A program made the position numbers and the translations under genes. A stretch of 64,000 nucleotides of DNA from a virus: IMG/VR virus record IMGVR_UViG_3300027833_000021, positions 51,065-115,064 of that record; one strand, 5' to 3'. Of the stretch, positions 39,570 through 48,118 are shown piece by piece. A model generated the notes under the pieces. It made no database searches. It saw only the letters and a program-made list of their open reading frames with translations, and was not told the origin of the DNA. Each line of letters starts with the position of its first letter. Within the stretch, counting starts at the first letter, position 1.

Positions 39570-40927
39570 TTAATAGTATTACTTCCGTTTCTGTATTTCG
39601 TTACTAAACCACGTGGTTTTCTATCACTCCACTTTGGATGTTTCTTAAAGATTTCTTTGTACTCAGGCAACACATCAAACAGTTTAGTTCCGCCACGATG
39701 ATTATCTAGTACTTCATTATACTTAAGAAAGTTATCTCTTTCTTCATCTGTATATTCAATATCACTACTCATTGCAGTAATGTATTCTTCAAAAATTTTA
39801 GCAAAACTCATTTCACCCATGTCGGTTTTTGTATCTAATTCTATAAAAGATTGCATCGTACTATTGATACGTGCTTTATTTTTTTCTAAGTATTCTTTTC
39901 TAACTTTAGATGGTAACACATATAATGACATGTGTTTTGGTTCATAACATATATGAAATATCATAATGAGTAAACCAATATTCTTATTATAGTTTATAAG
40001 CCAGTCACATACATCTAAGTATCTTAGTGCATTGAGTGACATAAGAGTTAGGTCAATTGCAAGAGTGACCGATGTCATTTCGTTATTCAATCTCTCTATA
40101 TTGTTTTCAATAGTTTTCCATTCACTAGGATAACGAATGTAATCATTTAGTTTTCCATATCCATCTATTGATACTGCTATTTCAACTTCTCTAAACTGAT
40201 TAGTTAGAGTAATAAACCTATCTTGTATATTTGTAAGATTTGTGTTGTACTGTAACTTAACTTCATTTGCTCGTCCATCATCGATTATCTTTTGAAGTAT
40301 TTCGTAGTGTCTTTCATGTAATGTTGGTTCACCACCAACAAAATATATTAAGTTTACACTAGGTAAAATATCTTGTAACTCTTCCCAGAATCTATCATCA
40401 TTAATCCAATCGAATATTGTATCATTTGAATTAGTACCAAACATATGCAACACTGGTTTATTTGTATACTTCTTTTCTAATTTTAGATTTTCTTTTTGAA
40501 TTTGACTGCTTTGGTCAGAAGAACAAGAACGACATTTCAAGTTACATAGATTGCCTAGTCTAAGGTCTAAAAAGCCAGGATTAATTTCTAACTGACCACC
40601 ATCTTCTAAGCATTTGTCTAAGTCTATATCAGCATCAACTAGTTCAAATTCTCTGTTTGAAGTTATACGAACAGAATCTAAACCTTCGTCTTCTTCTTTC
40701 CAACATTTAGTACATACGTCTGGCTTTTCACCATTTAGTAATTGAAGTCGTAATGTCTTATAGAAATCAGAATTCCATATATCTTTTATACTGGTATCAT
40801 TTACATTACCCAGTATCTTTTCATTTTTTGATGTTAGATTACAACAGACGCCGCTTGTTCCGTTTGTTTTGACCATGAATTGGTAAAATGGATTAATACA
40901 AAATGTATTACTTTTTGACATGTACAC
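39566..40927 (-). CDS. Radical SAM protein (twitch type), fourth copy
   Basis: 453 aa. Cluster motif CNLKCRSC at about residues 126-133, SAM motif YFVGGEPTLHE, and N-terminal Cys TFCINPF, SGVCCN and VCTKCWKEE. It is related in plan but distant in sequence from the three plus-strand copies. It sits last in a minus-strand, late-type unit with possible head proteins, so its target may be a phage protein. Confidence 0.87.
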   Translation of the reverse strand: MYMSKSNTFCINPFYQFMVKTNGTSGVCCNLTSKNEKILGNVNDTSIKDIWNSDFYKTLRLQLLNGEKPDVCTKCWKEEDEGLDSVRITSNREFELVDADIDLDKCLEDGGQLEINPGFLDLRLGNLCNLKCRSCSSDQSSQIQKENLKLEKKYTNKPVLHMFGTNSNDTIFDWINDDRFWEELQDILPSVNLIYFVGGEPTLHERHYEILQKIIDDGRANEVKLQYNTNLTNIQDRFITLTNQFREVEIAVSIDGYGKLNDYIRYPSEWKTIENNIERLNNEMTSVTLAIDLTLMSLNALRYLDVCDWLINYNKNIGLLIMIFHICYEPKHMSLYVLPSKVRKEYLEKNKARINSTMQSFIELDTKTDMGEMSFAKIFEEYITAMSSDIEYTDEERDNFLKYNEVLDNHRGGTKLFDVLPEYKEIFKKHPKWSDRKPRGLVTKYRNGSNTIN

Positions 40928-40932
40928 AACGC

Positions 40933-41241
40933 CTATTTCTTAGGATTATTATTTACGTGTTTCGCTTTACCTTTACGATTAGCATTAGGGTCATTTGCTT
41001 TTTTTCTTTTAACTGCATTTGCAATTGCTTTTTTACCACCCTTGGCTCTTAATGATGCCGCACGTGACTTAGATAGACACTTTGGTTTACCCTCACTGTC
41101 TTTAGCATCTCCGCATTTACCTATTCTTTCACCTTTAGTATTGTAACGGTCCCAACCGCCACCACCAGCACCACCTTTTTTACCTTTGCCAAACCATGCT
41201 TTTAAATCTTCGTCTAATGTTAAGACTTCATATATTTTCAT
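40933..41241 (-). CDS. Basic Cys-containing phage protein, 102 aa
   Basis: Start at ATG 41241, 1 nt after the upstream stop. MKIYEVLTLDEDLKAWFGKG is followed by a Gly-rich patch, GGGGWDRYNTKGERIGKCG, GKPKCLSKSRAASLRAKGG and a Lys-rich end. The Gly-Trp...Cys...Cys-Leu plan resembles the DUF5872-like group of phage proteins. Function unknown. Confidence 0.6.
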   Translation of the reverse strand: MKIYEVLTLDEDLKAWFGKGKKGGAGGGGWDRYNTKGERIGKCGDAKDSEGKPKCLSKSRAASLRAKGGKKAIANAVKRKKANDPNANRKGKAKHVNNNPKK

Positions 41242-41242
41242 C

Positions 41243-41692
41243 TTACATTTCCAATGCTGTTTTAACTGTAGGCGATGCAATATCGATTGCGTATAATCCT
41301 GCCAATATCACTGATAGAATCTTTTCTAAACTTAAACCGATTATTGCAATTTGTGGCAAGATAGGTGATAATAGCATTAGAATCATAACTCCTAATCCTA
41401 TCATTCTTGGATGGGCACGAAAGAAACCAAAGAATTTTTGTAGTGTAGATTTTTCTACTGTTGGCTCTTCTCTATTCAGCATCACTTCTAGTTGAGCCAT
41501 GTAATCTTCCATCTCCTGATTCTTTTCTTCTGATGGTTCTGGCTGTTTTTTGAATTTTGCCATTGCTTTTTGAAGAATTGTTTTACTCAACTTTTCAGCA
41601 GACATAGTACCTTCAAGTAATGGCACCTGTGTCTTAGCCCATTTCTCTAATTCGTATATTACTTCTGGTTTTGCAACTTCGTTAAATCTCAT
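41243..41692 (-). CDS. Membrane protein, about 149 aa
   Basis: ATG 41692 was chosen (MRFNEVAKPEV), just after the upstream stop. The N-terminal 90 residues are helical and charged, then FFGFFRAHPRMIGLGVMILMLL and a second helix (LPQIAIIGLSLEKILSVIL) cross the membrane, ending KTALEM. Function unknown; co-expressed with its minus-strand neighbours. Confidence 0.6.
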   Translation of the reverse strand: MRFNEVAKPEVIYELEKWAKTQVPLLEGTMSAEKLSKTILQKAMAKFKKQPEPSEEKNQEMEDYMAQLEVMLNREEPTVEKSTLQKFFGFFRAHPRMIGLGVMILMLLSPILPQIAIIGLSLEKILSVILAGLYAIDIASPTVKTALEM

Positions 41693-41696
41693 AGTA

Positions 41697-42644
41697 TTAC
41701 TTCTTTGAATTGCCCCAATTCTTAGCACCCTTTTTTCTACATTGAGTTAAGGCACCACTTGCATATGCACTTGGCCAGATTTTATATCTTGCTTTGACTT
41801 TATGATAACAAGCATCTTTTTCACCAGCCGCTTCATCGAACTTTGATTCTGAAATCATAAGTGATTCATTAACTGTCACCTCTTCATCATTCATAGCAAA
41901 TACATTTCTAGCCGCCGCTTGTAGACCCTTTGGATTGCCTAAAAATCTTACTAGATATTGATGTACTTCGTCCCAAGACTTTGCTCTTTGGTGCATTTCT
42001 GGAGTGAGTACTGCTTTTGCCGCACTATCCCAATCATAAATTTTTATGTCCGAGCCATTGTACATAATACCATCTTTTTCAATGTCAATCTTTGTTATTG
42101 TATCATACTCGTCAACATAATTGATTGTGTCTTCTTCGATACTTTCATTCTTCTTTTTGATAAGACCTAGGTCGTCTAGTCTACGAACAATCATACCTCT
42201 AACATCTGCTTTAGGGTCTTTTTCTTCCATTTCAGCAATATCATCAAATAGTTCATCATCACCAAGAATACCATAAATCTTATCTTGTGCCTCATCAGCA
42301 GGTAATTCTTGTTTCATTAAGTCTTTTAGTTCTCTAACTTTTTCTGGAGTATCAGGAATTGACCATGTGCCTTCTGTTACTTTTTCTTTGTTTTCTGAAA
42401 CAGCATCCATATATTCACCAACTGCACCAGACTTTTTAAGTAAATGTTCTATTTCACTTATTGGTGAATCACTTTCGTGATAAATCCACATAGCAACTTT
42501 GTTGACTAATTCTTCATCATCGGATTCTTCTGTTACTTTTTCTTGTGCTTCGTTATATGCGTTAACACCTACATCAGTTTTATTCTGTAGATTGTCAATA
42601 AGTCTTTTCCAAGTTAAAATGTCTGTGTTATTTTTATATGCCAT
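41697..42644 (-). CDS. Phage protein with C-terminal WPSAYASGA module
   Basis: 315 aa. Mostly acidic and helical, with KVTEESDDEE and KVTEGTWSIPDTPEKV. The basic end is DACYHKVKARYKIWPSAYAS then GALTQCRKKGAKNWG. That end is shared by many marine T4-like phage proteins and bacterial homologues of unknown role. GGATATC lies before the ATG and a late box 32 nt upstream. First gene of the minus unit. Confidence 0.65.
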   Translation of the reverse strand: MAYKNNTDILTWKRLIDNLQNKTDVGVNAYNEAQEKVTEESDDEELVNKVAMWIYHESDSPISEIEHLLKKSGAVGEYMDAVSENKEKVTEGTWSIPDTPEKVRELKDLMKQELPADEAQDKIYGILGDDELFDDIAEMEEKDPKADVRGMIVRRLDDLGLIKKKNESIEEDTINYVDEYDTITKIDIEKDGIMYNGSDIKIYDWDSAAKAVLTPEMHQRAKSWDEVHQYLVRFLGNPKGLQAAARNVFAMNDEEVTVNESLMISESKFDEAAGEKDACYHKVKARYKIWPSAYASGALTQCRKKGAKNWGNSKK

Positions 42645-42675
42645 GATGATATCCTGTTGTATAATTCATTAAATG

Positions 42676-42683
42676 TATTTATC
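42676..42683 (-). promoter_or_regulatory. T4-late-like box GATAAATA (minus)
   Basis: 32 nt before the 42644 gene. It lies only 8 nt from the -35 of the divergent early-type promoter. Confidence 0.6.
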
Positions 42684-42691
42684 ATTTTCAC

Positions 42692-42721
42692 TTGACTTTA
42701 TATACAATAATGTGGTATAAT
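42692..42721 (+). promoter_or_regulatory. sigma70-like promoter TTGACT-18-TATAAT
   Basis: Extended -10 (AATGTGG before TATAAT). The next start codon is just 9 nt after the -10, so the mRNA would have almost no leader. Confidence 0.65.
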
Positions 42722-42730
42722 GGTTTTACT

Positions 42731-43165
42731 ATGAATATAAAACACAAACCACAGTTCGATGTAGAAAAAATAACTGCACATTACACTAAGAAAGATGAAT
42801 ATCCAGTTCATTATGTGTGTACAACTACGTTGGATGAGAGTGATAAAGTACTAGATATTTATTACCGTGATACTCCGCATCCAGACTGGAATACTTATTA
42901 TTTCGGATTATATGAAAATGAAGACAACAGAATGATGATAGTCAAAGCGGATTCTATTGAGAAGTATAATTTTGGAATGATATCTAATGATACTACAGAA
43001 GAATGGGTATATAGTCAAAGCATACAAGATGAATCTAAGACTGACACTGGATTCATCTCTGGTGGAAGACAATATATTAGTCGTGGTGGTAATTTAGAAG
43101 CACAAGACCATATAATATGTAAAGTATTAGATGGCGAATTTATAACGGGAGATGAAATTGAGTAA
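42731..43165 (+). CDS. Hypothetical protein, 144 aa
   Basis: ATG 42731 was chosen because the in-frame ATG at 42692 lies inside the promoter. No Shine-Dalgarno. The protein looks beta-rich (VHYVCTTTLDESDKVLDIYY, NTYYFGLYENEDN). No family recognised. It overlaps the next gene by 14 nt. Confidence 0.55.
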   Translation: MNIKHKPQFDVEKITAHYTKKDEYPVHYVCTTTLDESDKVLDIYYRDTPHPDWNTYYFGLYENEDNRMMIVKADSIEKYNFGMISNDTTEEWVYSQSIQDESKTDTGFISGGRQYISRGGNLEAQDHIICKVLDGEFITGDEIE

Positions 43166-44024
43166 TGTGATTGATAATTATTATGATAGACGCATTCACT
43201 TTGAAGAAATCATAGAGGCAGATGGAAGTACTCTGGATCCAAATCCTACAAGAAATATTGAAGTGGATATATTAGCACTTGTATTATTTTGGAATGCAAC
43301 AGGCATTGTTCCTACGTCAGAAGAAGGTGGCTCAAAGTACAACTATTGGTGTAATATTATTAGGGAACACACAAGACGTTCATTTGAATACCAATCTCCA
43401 GTTTCATCATCTCCTCAAGTTAGAGCATTTGCAAATTATAATTCTAATTCTGATATGGATTGGAATAAAGAAATAATGACTCCTAGAAAACAGGACATTG
43501 ATTACGCATCTGAGATTTTAGACTATTATAAACTTAAGTTATCTCATAGAGCATTAACAAGTGATATACCTTTTTCTGAATATGAGAACAAGTTAAGTAG
43601 TTTTGTTAATTCAGGCAGAAAGCAATTCAAGTTTGATGAATTAGGAGTGATTGCAAAATTAGAAGAAACTTATAATGTTGATTTGGTATTTGATGGCTTT
43701 ATTGAAAATTATGATTCGTTGCCACCTTCACCAGATAGTTTTGATTTTGGTATTACGAAGAAAAGCCTCGCTCTTAATTTTATAAAAAAATTAGATGTTC
43801 TTGGTAATAAAGAACAAAACATTCGATATTATTTCGAGTGTAATAAAGAATTATATTGCATGAAGTTTTCTGAAAGGAACTCTTTGTTGAATGTGTTAGA
43901 CAAAACAATTGAAGATAATAATAATGTATTGAATATATTGGGAGCAGTAAAACCAGGTTCTCTTTATGCAAATAGTAATTTCTGGTACAATACAATATAT
44001 GACGGGTGGACTCTAAAAGACTAA
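43152..44024 (+). CDS. Hypothetical protein, 290 aa
   Basis: No family recognised. Mainly helical and charged. A distinctive segment is YNYWCNIIREHTRRSFEY (about 64-81). The end reads GSLYANSNFWYNTIYDGWTLKD. GGGAG lies directly at the ATG, so the start could be a little further in. Confidence 0.55.
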   Translation: MKLSNVIDNYYDRRIHFEEIIEADGSTLDPNPTRNIEVDILALVLFWNATGIVPTSEEGGSKYNYWCNIIREHTRRSFEYQSPVSSSPQVRAFANYNSNSDMDWNKEIMTPRKQDIDYASEILDYYKLKLSHRALTSDIPFSEYENKLSSFVNSGRKQFKFDELGVIAKLEETYNVDLVFDGFIENYDSLPPSPDSFDFGITKKSLALNFIKKLDVLGNKEQNIRYYFECNKELYCMKFSERNSLLNVLDKTIEDNNNVLNILGAVKPGSLYANSNFWYNTIYDGWTLKD

Positions 44025-44025
44025 T

Positions 44026-44349
44026 ATGATTAAAGACACTGATGATGAATTAATGGTTATAACCATGGAAGAATGTGGCGAACTAATCCAAGTTTGCTCT
44101 AAAGCCATGAGAACAAAAGATTACGCTAGTGATAAACTAACTGAAGAGGTTGGTGATGTTATGTGTATGGTAGGACTACTTTTGGAACATGGACTAATTG
44201 ATGAAGACGAAGTTGAAAAACGGGTAAAAGTTAAACTTGCTAAGTTGGCAAAGTGGAGTTACTTAGTAGATGATAATGAAGAATATATGGAGATAAGAAA
44301 TGACGATAGAAGACGTAATACCAAGCGAGGTAATCGCAGTAGAAGATAA
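44026..44349 (+). CDS. MazG-like nucleotide pyrophosphohydrolase
   Basis: 107 aa. ITMEECGELIQVCSKAMR carries the EExxE metal motif and LTEEVGDVMCMVGLLLE the ExxD motif, the four-helix MazG plan. It cleaves NTPs or modified nucleotides to monophosphates and may affect ppGpp-type signals. A second member is at 63003. The last 17 codons overlap the next gene. Confidence 0.8.
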   Translation: MIKDTDDELMVITMEECGELIQVCSKAMRTKDYASDKLTEEVGDVMCMVGLLLEHGLIDEDEVEKRVKVKLAKLAKWSYLVDDNEEYMEIRNDDRRRNTKRGNRSRR

Positions 44350-44620
44350 GTTTGTTCGTTCAGAGTTACAAACTCAATTACAATCAGAAGTGCTTGAAGT
44401 TACCTTTACGAAAGTAAATGGTGATAAGAGAGTGATGAATTGTACTTTGATGGAAGCCATTCTGCCGACAAATATATCTGAAAATAAATCTGATAAGAAA
44501 GTCAACGAAACTATATTAAGCGTATGGGATGTTGATGCAAAAGGTTGGCGTAGTTTTCGTATGGACACAGTAACACAGGTAAGACAAATAGTTTTACAGG
44601 GTGGTGGGAATGCTACTTAA
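44300..44620 (+). CDS. DUF2693-like phage protein
   Basis: 106 aa. VLEVTFTKVNGDKRVMNCTLMEAILP and VWDVDAKGWRSFRMDTVTQVR, seen as two blocks, match a small beta-barrel family common in T4-like phages (DUF2693), function unknown. The first 30 residues overlap the MazG-like gene. Confidence 0.65.
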   Translation: MTIEDVIPSEVIAVEDKFVRSELQTQLQSEVLEVTFTKVNGDKRVMNCTLMEAILPTNISENKSDKKVNETILSVWDVDAKGWRSFRMDTVTQVRQIVLQGGGNAT

Positions 44621-44936
44621 TATTTTTGATATAGGCGGAGATGTTATAAAGGACAACGAAGTCTATAAACTCAAGGATAACACTACACTAAATAACCTAG
44701 TTGTAAGTTCAACTGATATGAAACCGCACCAGAGTACAAATGGACATACACATGCTGGTCAAGAAGAAGTTTACATATTTGTACAAGGTTCAGGAACAAT
44801 GTATCTGGATAATGTGCCAGGAGATGTAAAGCGAGGCGATGTAGTTTTAATAGAAGATGGTGTACATCATAGAGTTGAATCTAATGAAGAAGGACTATAT
44901 TTTGTTTGTGTGTTTGATGGAAATAGAAATCATTAA
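44610..44936 (+). CDS. Cupin-domain protein
   Basis: 108 aa from ATG 44610. NGHTHAGQEEVYIFVQGSG gives H-x-H and Glu, and GVHHRVES the later His, the normal cupin metal set. VPGDVKRGDVVLI is the linking turn. It may be a sugar or small-molecule isomerase or dioxygenase, or a binding protein. It overlaps the upstream gene and abuts the downstream one. Confidence 0.82.
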   Translation: MLLNIFDIGGDVIKDNEVYKLKDNTTLNNLVVSSTDMKPHQSTNGHTHAGQEEVYIFVQGSGTMYLDNVPGDVKRGDVVLIEDGVHHRVESNEEGLYFVCVFDGNRNH

Positions 44937-45422
44937 ATGAGTAAGTTTTTAGCAATAGTAGACCCGTGGGAGAAACCACTGGAACATGATAATAGAAATT
45001 TTCCTATGTTGGCATCCGATATAGATGTACAATGTAAACTTATTCATAATCAACTATCTAGGCTGAAACCTTTATTTGACGATATCATTGTTATTACGAG
45101 TGGCATAAAGGCCCATCCTATATTTGATGAACTTCCTAATTATCCAAGCGTAATGCATGAATATATTTCATTAGATAAAAGACATGATTGGGATATGTGG
45201 TTATGCGGATTTCATTATGGCAGATGCATACATGCCAAAATAGATGAAGTAAAGAATGAATTCAATTGGAGTCCTAATCGATTTAATGTTATACAGAATC
45301 TTTCATTTTTGTTTCCAAGAGATACTAGAGAAGTGATAGTAGAGCATTATGGATGTAGCCAGACCGTACTAGATACTAAAGAATACTACTGGGATTTTGA
45401 AGAAAGGCTACATGAAGTATGA
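44937..45422 (+). CDS. Hypothetical protein, 161 aa
   Basis: MSKFLAIVDPWEKPLEHDN at the start and DIIVITSGIKAHPIFDEL suggest an alpha/beta fold with an Asp-Pro-Trp motif after strand 1. Many Trp, His and Tyr. Not assigned to a family. It starts right after the cupin stop (TAAATGAG) and overlaps the next gene by 4 nt. Confidence 0.55.
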   Translation: MSKFLAIVDPWEKPLEHDNRNFPMLASDIDVQCKLIHNQLSRLKPLFDDIIVITSGIKAHPIFDELPNYPSVMHEYISLDKRHDWDMWLCGFHYGRCIHAKIDEVKNEFNWSPNRFNVIQNLSFLFPRDTREVIVEHYGCSQTVLDTKEYYWDFEERLHEV

Positions 45423-46309
45423 GAAATCTCAGAATCGTTTTTAAAAATGAGCAATATGCTGATTTTGAATTTTTGGATAATTGCATTGGAGAACTGATGC
45501 ATTTTAGATTTAACAAAACACCAAAAGAAATATCACAAAAGCCAATAATACATTCTCATAGTTTTGGTAACGTACAAGAAGTTGATACAGAATTAAGAGC
45601 ATTGGTAGAAAAATGCACAAATGTATATAACATAGATATGCCTGAGATTCCTGAACAATTAGACGAGGAAACATTCAACAGAATACATGAGCAATTTCAT
45701 ACTATAGACGAACAATTTGATGACGATGATGAAGACCCAGAATTTGTAAAAACTTTAGGAGATTTGAATAATATAATACATGTATATGAGCATGTTTTCG
45801 CAAAGAATTCAAAAAGTAGTGATTATATGGTGGTAGATTTTAAATCACAACCTTCAGATAATCTTCATGTGCCTTCGTTTACGCCAGTAGATAGTAGACA
45901 TAGAGAATTATTTTTATACTCAAATCGCCACGAACATGAAACTGTAAGTCTAAGAGTTGGATATAATACTGTTGGAAAGAATATGTACCATGCGGTAGCA
46001 AATAATGATGTTGAATTAATTAAGAAAGGGTTAATACGACCACAAGTAGGTATATCTAACCAAACAGTAATAGATATAAATTTAAGAAAACCTGTCTCTG
46101 CGAAAAGTCAAAACGAGTTTTGGTTTAATTTCTTAAAAGACTTTGTAGTGAATAACAATCTACAAGAGTATATTGGATATAAAGATATTATGCACACCCA
46201 CACTATACAACCAACTTACGCAACTCTTATAGATAATGAAAATAACAGTTCACTAAACTGGACTAAATTACTTGGGATTATTGGCATCGATAGGTTTGAA
46301 TTATTATGA
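45419..46309 (+). CDS. Hypothetical protein, 296 aa
   Basis: No family recognised. Notable parts are ELMHFRFNKTPKEIS, an acidic linker (DEQFDDDDEDPEF) at about 100-112, and a His-rich HELFLYSNRHEHETVSL-like region about 165-180. It overlaps both neighbours by 4 nt, so it is inside an operon running from 42.7 to 47.6 kb. Confidence 0.55.
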   Translation: MRNLRIVFKNEQYADFEFLDNCIGELMHFRFNKTPKEISQKPIIHSHSFGNVQEVDTELRALVEKCTNVYNIDMPEIPEQLDEETFNRIHEQFHTIDEQFDDDDEDPEFVKTLGDLNNIIHVYEHVFAKNSKSSDYMVVDFKSQPSDNLHVPSFTPVDSRHRELFLYSNRHEHETVSLRVGYNTVGKNMYHAVANNDVELIKKGLIRPQVGISNQTVIDINLRKPVSAKSQNEFWFNFLKDFVVNNNLQEYIGYKDIMHTHTIQPTYATLIDNENNSSLNWTKLLGIIGIDRFELL

Positions 46310-46545
46310 TAGTTGATTGGTCAGTATCATCAATCAAAGAAGAGATTGATAGAATAAAATTTGCTGAAAACGACCCGAGAATGGACGGGTTTGTAACATG
46401 GACATGTAAGAAAGATTTATATGAAATTCTTTGGCATGTAGAAAAGACACTAAAAGAATGCAGTACATATGCAGATGAGGATAAGTTCATAGAAGAACAT
46501 GAAACCAACGAAATGTGGTCGATACTAAAAGGAGAAAAAGAATGA
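46306..46545 (+). CDS. Small hypothetical protein, 79 aa
   Basis: Helical and acidic; VTWTCKKDLYEILWHVEKTL is its core. Small proteins of this look recur in T4-like marine phages. Function unknown. It overlaps the dehydrogenase gene by 4 nt. Confidence 0.55.
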   Translation: MIVDWSVSSIKEEIDRIKFAENDPRMDGFVTWTCKKDLYEILWHVEKTLKECSTYADEDKFIEEHETNEMWSILKGEKE

Positions 46546-47270
46546 TACTAGTTGTAGGATGTGGTTTCGTAGGAGAAACAGTAGCAAAGTCATTAGAACA
46601 AAACGGACAACCAGTTATTCGTATTGACCCTAAGTATAATGATAATACAATTGATATGTATACTGGCACTCCTGGACTAGGAGCAATAGTTTGTGTTCCA
46701 ACTCCTACTGTAGATGGCATTTGTGATGATAGTATGATACGAGAAGTACTTGAAGAATTAGGCGATGTTCCCGTTCTTCTCAAGTGTACTGTACCACCAA
46801 ATATGTTAGAAACGTATCCTAGTAATGTCACATACAATCCAGAATTCTTACGAGCAAAAACAGCCGAAGAAGATTTCAAAAATCAAAAGCATTTTATACT
46901 TGGTGGTTCAAGTAGAGATTGTTTTTTCTGGGAACAAAAGTTTGGATACCTTGAGAATGTAGAGTTTATCAATACTGATAGAACAACTGCAAGTATGGTC
47001 AAGTATCTACACAATACTTGGTTAGCAACTAAAGTTGCTTTCTTCCACGAGATAATGAGAAATGTAGGAGACAAATACAATCATAAAGAAATGATTGATA
47101 TCCTAGGAAAGTTCGAAAACATTGGACCTTCTCATATGATGGCACCGAATGACGATGGCGGTCTAGGTTTTGGCGGACATTGTTTTCCTAAAGACACCGA
47201 AGCATTCTTAGATTTTACTGCTAGTGAAATATTAAGAAAAGTTATTGAAGTGAATAATAACTTAAAATGA
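46542..47270 (+). CDS. Short UDP-glucose/GDP-mannose dehydrogenase-like protein
   Basis: 242 aa from ATG 46542 (GGAGAAAAAG before it). NAD loop VVGCGFVGETVA, then CVPTP, KCTVPP, YNPEFLRA and the active-site Cys in GFGGHCFPKD. The C-terminal UDP-binding domain of normal enzymes (about 390-430 aa) is missing, so it is a minimal form of the family. It may oxidise nucleotide sugars to uronates. Confidence 0.82.
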   Translation: MILVVGCGFVGETVAKSLEQNGQPVIRIDPKYNDNTIDMYTGTPGLGAIVCVPTPTVDGICDDSMIREVLEELGDVPVLLKCTVPPNMLETYPSNVTYNPEFLRAKTAEEDFKNQKHFILGGSSRDCFFWEQKFGYLENVEFINTDRTTASMVKYLHNTWLATKVAFFHEIMRNVGDKYNHKEMIDILGKFENIGPSHMMAPNDDGGLGFGGHCFPKDTEAFLDFTASEILRKVIEVNNNLK

Positions 47271-47638
47271 AACTAGGTTTGAGATTTGCCCCCTGTTTAG
47301 CAGATATAGTAAACGGGAAGATAAAAGTAGAAGAAGTTTCTTTTATCATGGCTAATTACTATTTCTCATGGAATAGTCAACCAAGTGATTTTAATGTCCT
47401 ACTCAAAAACCCAACACTTTCTAATTTAGATAAAGATATATTGTATGAAGTGATAGACAACCTTGAGTTCGATGGCAAAATAGTCAAAAAAACAAATACA
47501 GAAATAAACTATACTTGGCTTGAATTTGTCGAAAGAAACGGCGATTGGGCTGAACTCATTGTATCTCCAAATCTCTCAACACCAGCAGTAAAACACGCAT
47601 GGGACCAGTATCAAATGGTCGCAGGTCTTTGTAAGTAA
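47267..47638 (+). CDS. Hypothetical protein, 123 aa
   Basis: No family recognised. It reads FAPCLADIVNGKIKVEEVSF then many Trp, Asn and Asp residues. ATGA overlap with the dehydrogenase; last gene of that operon. Confidence 0.5.
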   Translation: MKLGLRFAPCLADIVNGKIKVEEVSFIMANYYFSWNSQPSDFNVLLKNPTLSNLDKDILYEVIDNLEFDGKIVKKTNTEINYTWLEFVERNGDWAELIVSPNLSTPAVKHAWDQYQMVAGLCK

Positions 47639-47646
47639 AGAATAAC

Positions 47647-47675
47647 TTGACATTACATGCTAATCCATGTATAAT
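47647..47675 (+). promoter_or_regulatory. sigma70-like promoter TTGACA-17-TATAAT
   Basis: CATG...CATG repeats lie in the spacer. 38 nt before acpS. Confidence 0.7.
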
Positions 47676-47713
47676 ACTACCTGACTTAACATTAACTGGA
47701 GAGGTAGATATAA

Positions 47714-48091
47714 ATGATACATGGAATAGGTGTTGATATTGTAGATGTAAACCGATTTCGTGGTATCATTGAAAGACACGGTAACAAATTTGCAAAACGG
47801 GTACTAGCAGAGAGCGAATACAGTACCTACTCAGAATCAAAAGACAAAGCGGCATATCTGTCTAAATGTTGGGCAGTCAAAGAAGCATTTGTCAAAGCAA
47901 TGGGAACTGGTTTTACTAGTGTATATAACAAAAATGATATCGCTTATCAATCATTTTCATATATGCGTCCTAATATAAACCTATCAAACGATGCTAAGAT
48001 TGAGGCAAATAAACTTAACATAATGGTGAACCTGAGTGTAAGTGATGAACTTAATAACGCAGTTGCCTTTGTTATACTTGAGAGAGATTAA
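47714..48091 (+). CDS. acpS: Holo-(acyl-carrier-protein) synthase
   Basis: 125 aa AcpS. GIGVDIVDVNRF holds the metal Asp, FAKRVLAESEY and SKCWAVKEAFVKAMGTGF the Glu/Lys active site, and NIMVNLSVSDE the third block. It moves 4'-phosphopantetheine from CoA to ACP. No ACP gene is seen in the window, so host ACP or an unseen phage carrier is the target. Own promoter and GGAGAGG site. Confidence 0.92.
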   Translation: MIHGIGVDIVDVNRFRGIIERHGNKFAKRVLAESEYSTYSESKDKAAYLSKCWAVKEAFVKAMGTGFTSVYNKNDIAYQSFSYMRPNINLSNDAKIEANKLNIMVNLSVSDELNNAVAFVILERD

Positions 48092-48118
48092 TAATTTATT
48101 AACTAGAGGAAATAATAG

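Noticed and set aside
42692-42730. ATG 42692 as start of the 144-aa protein
   Set aside because: The codons fall inside the promoter at 42692-42721.
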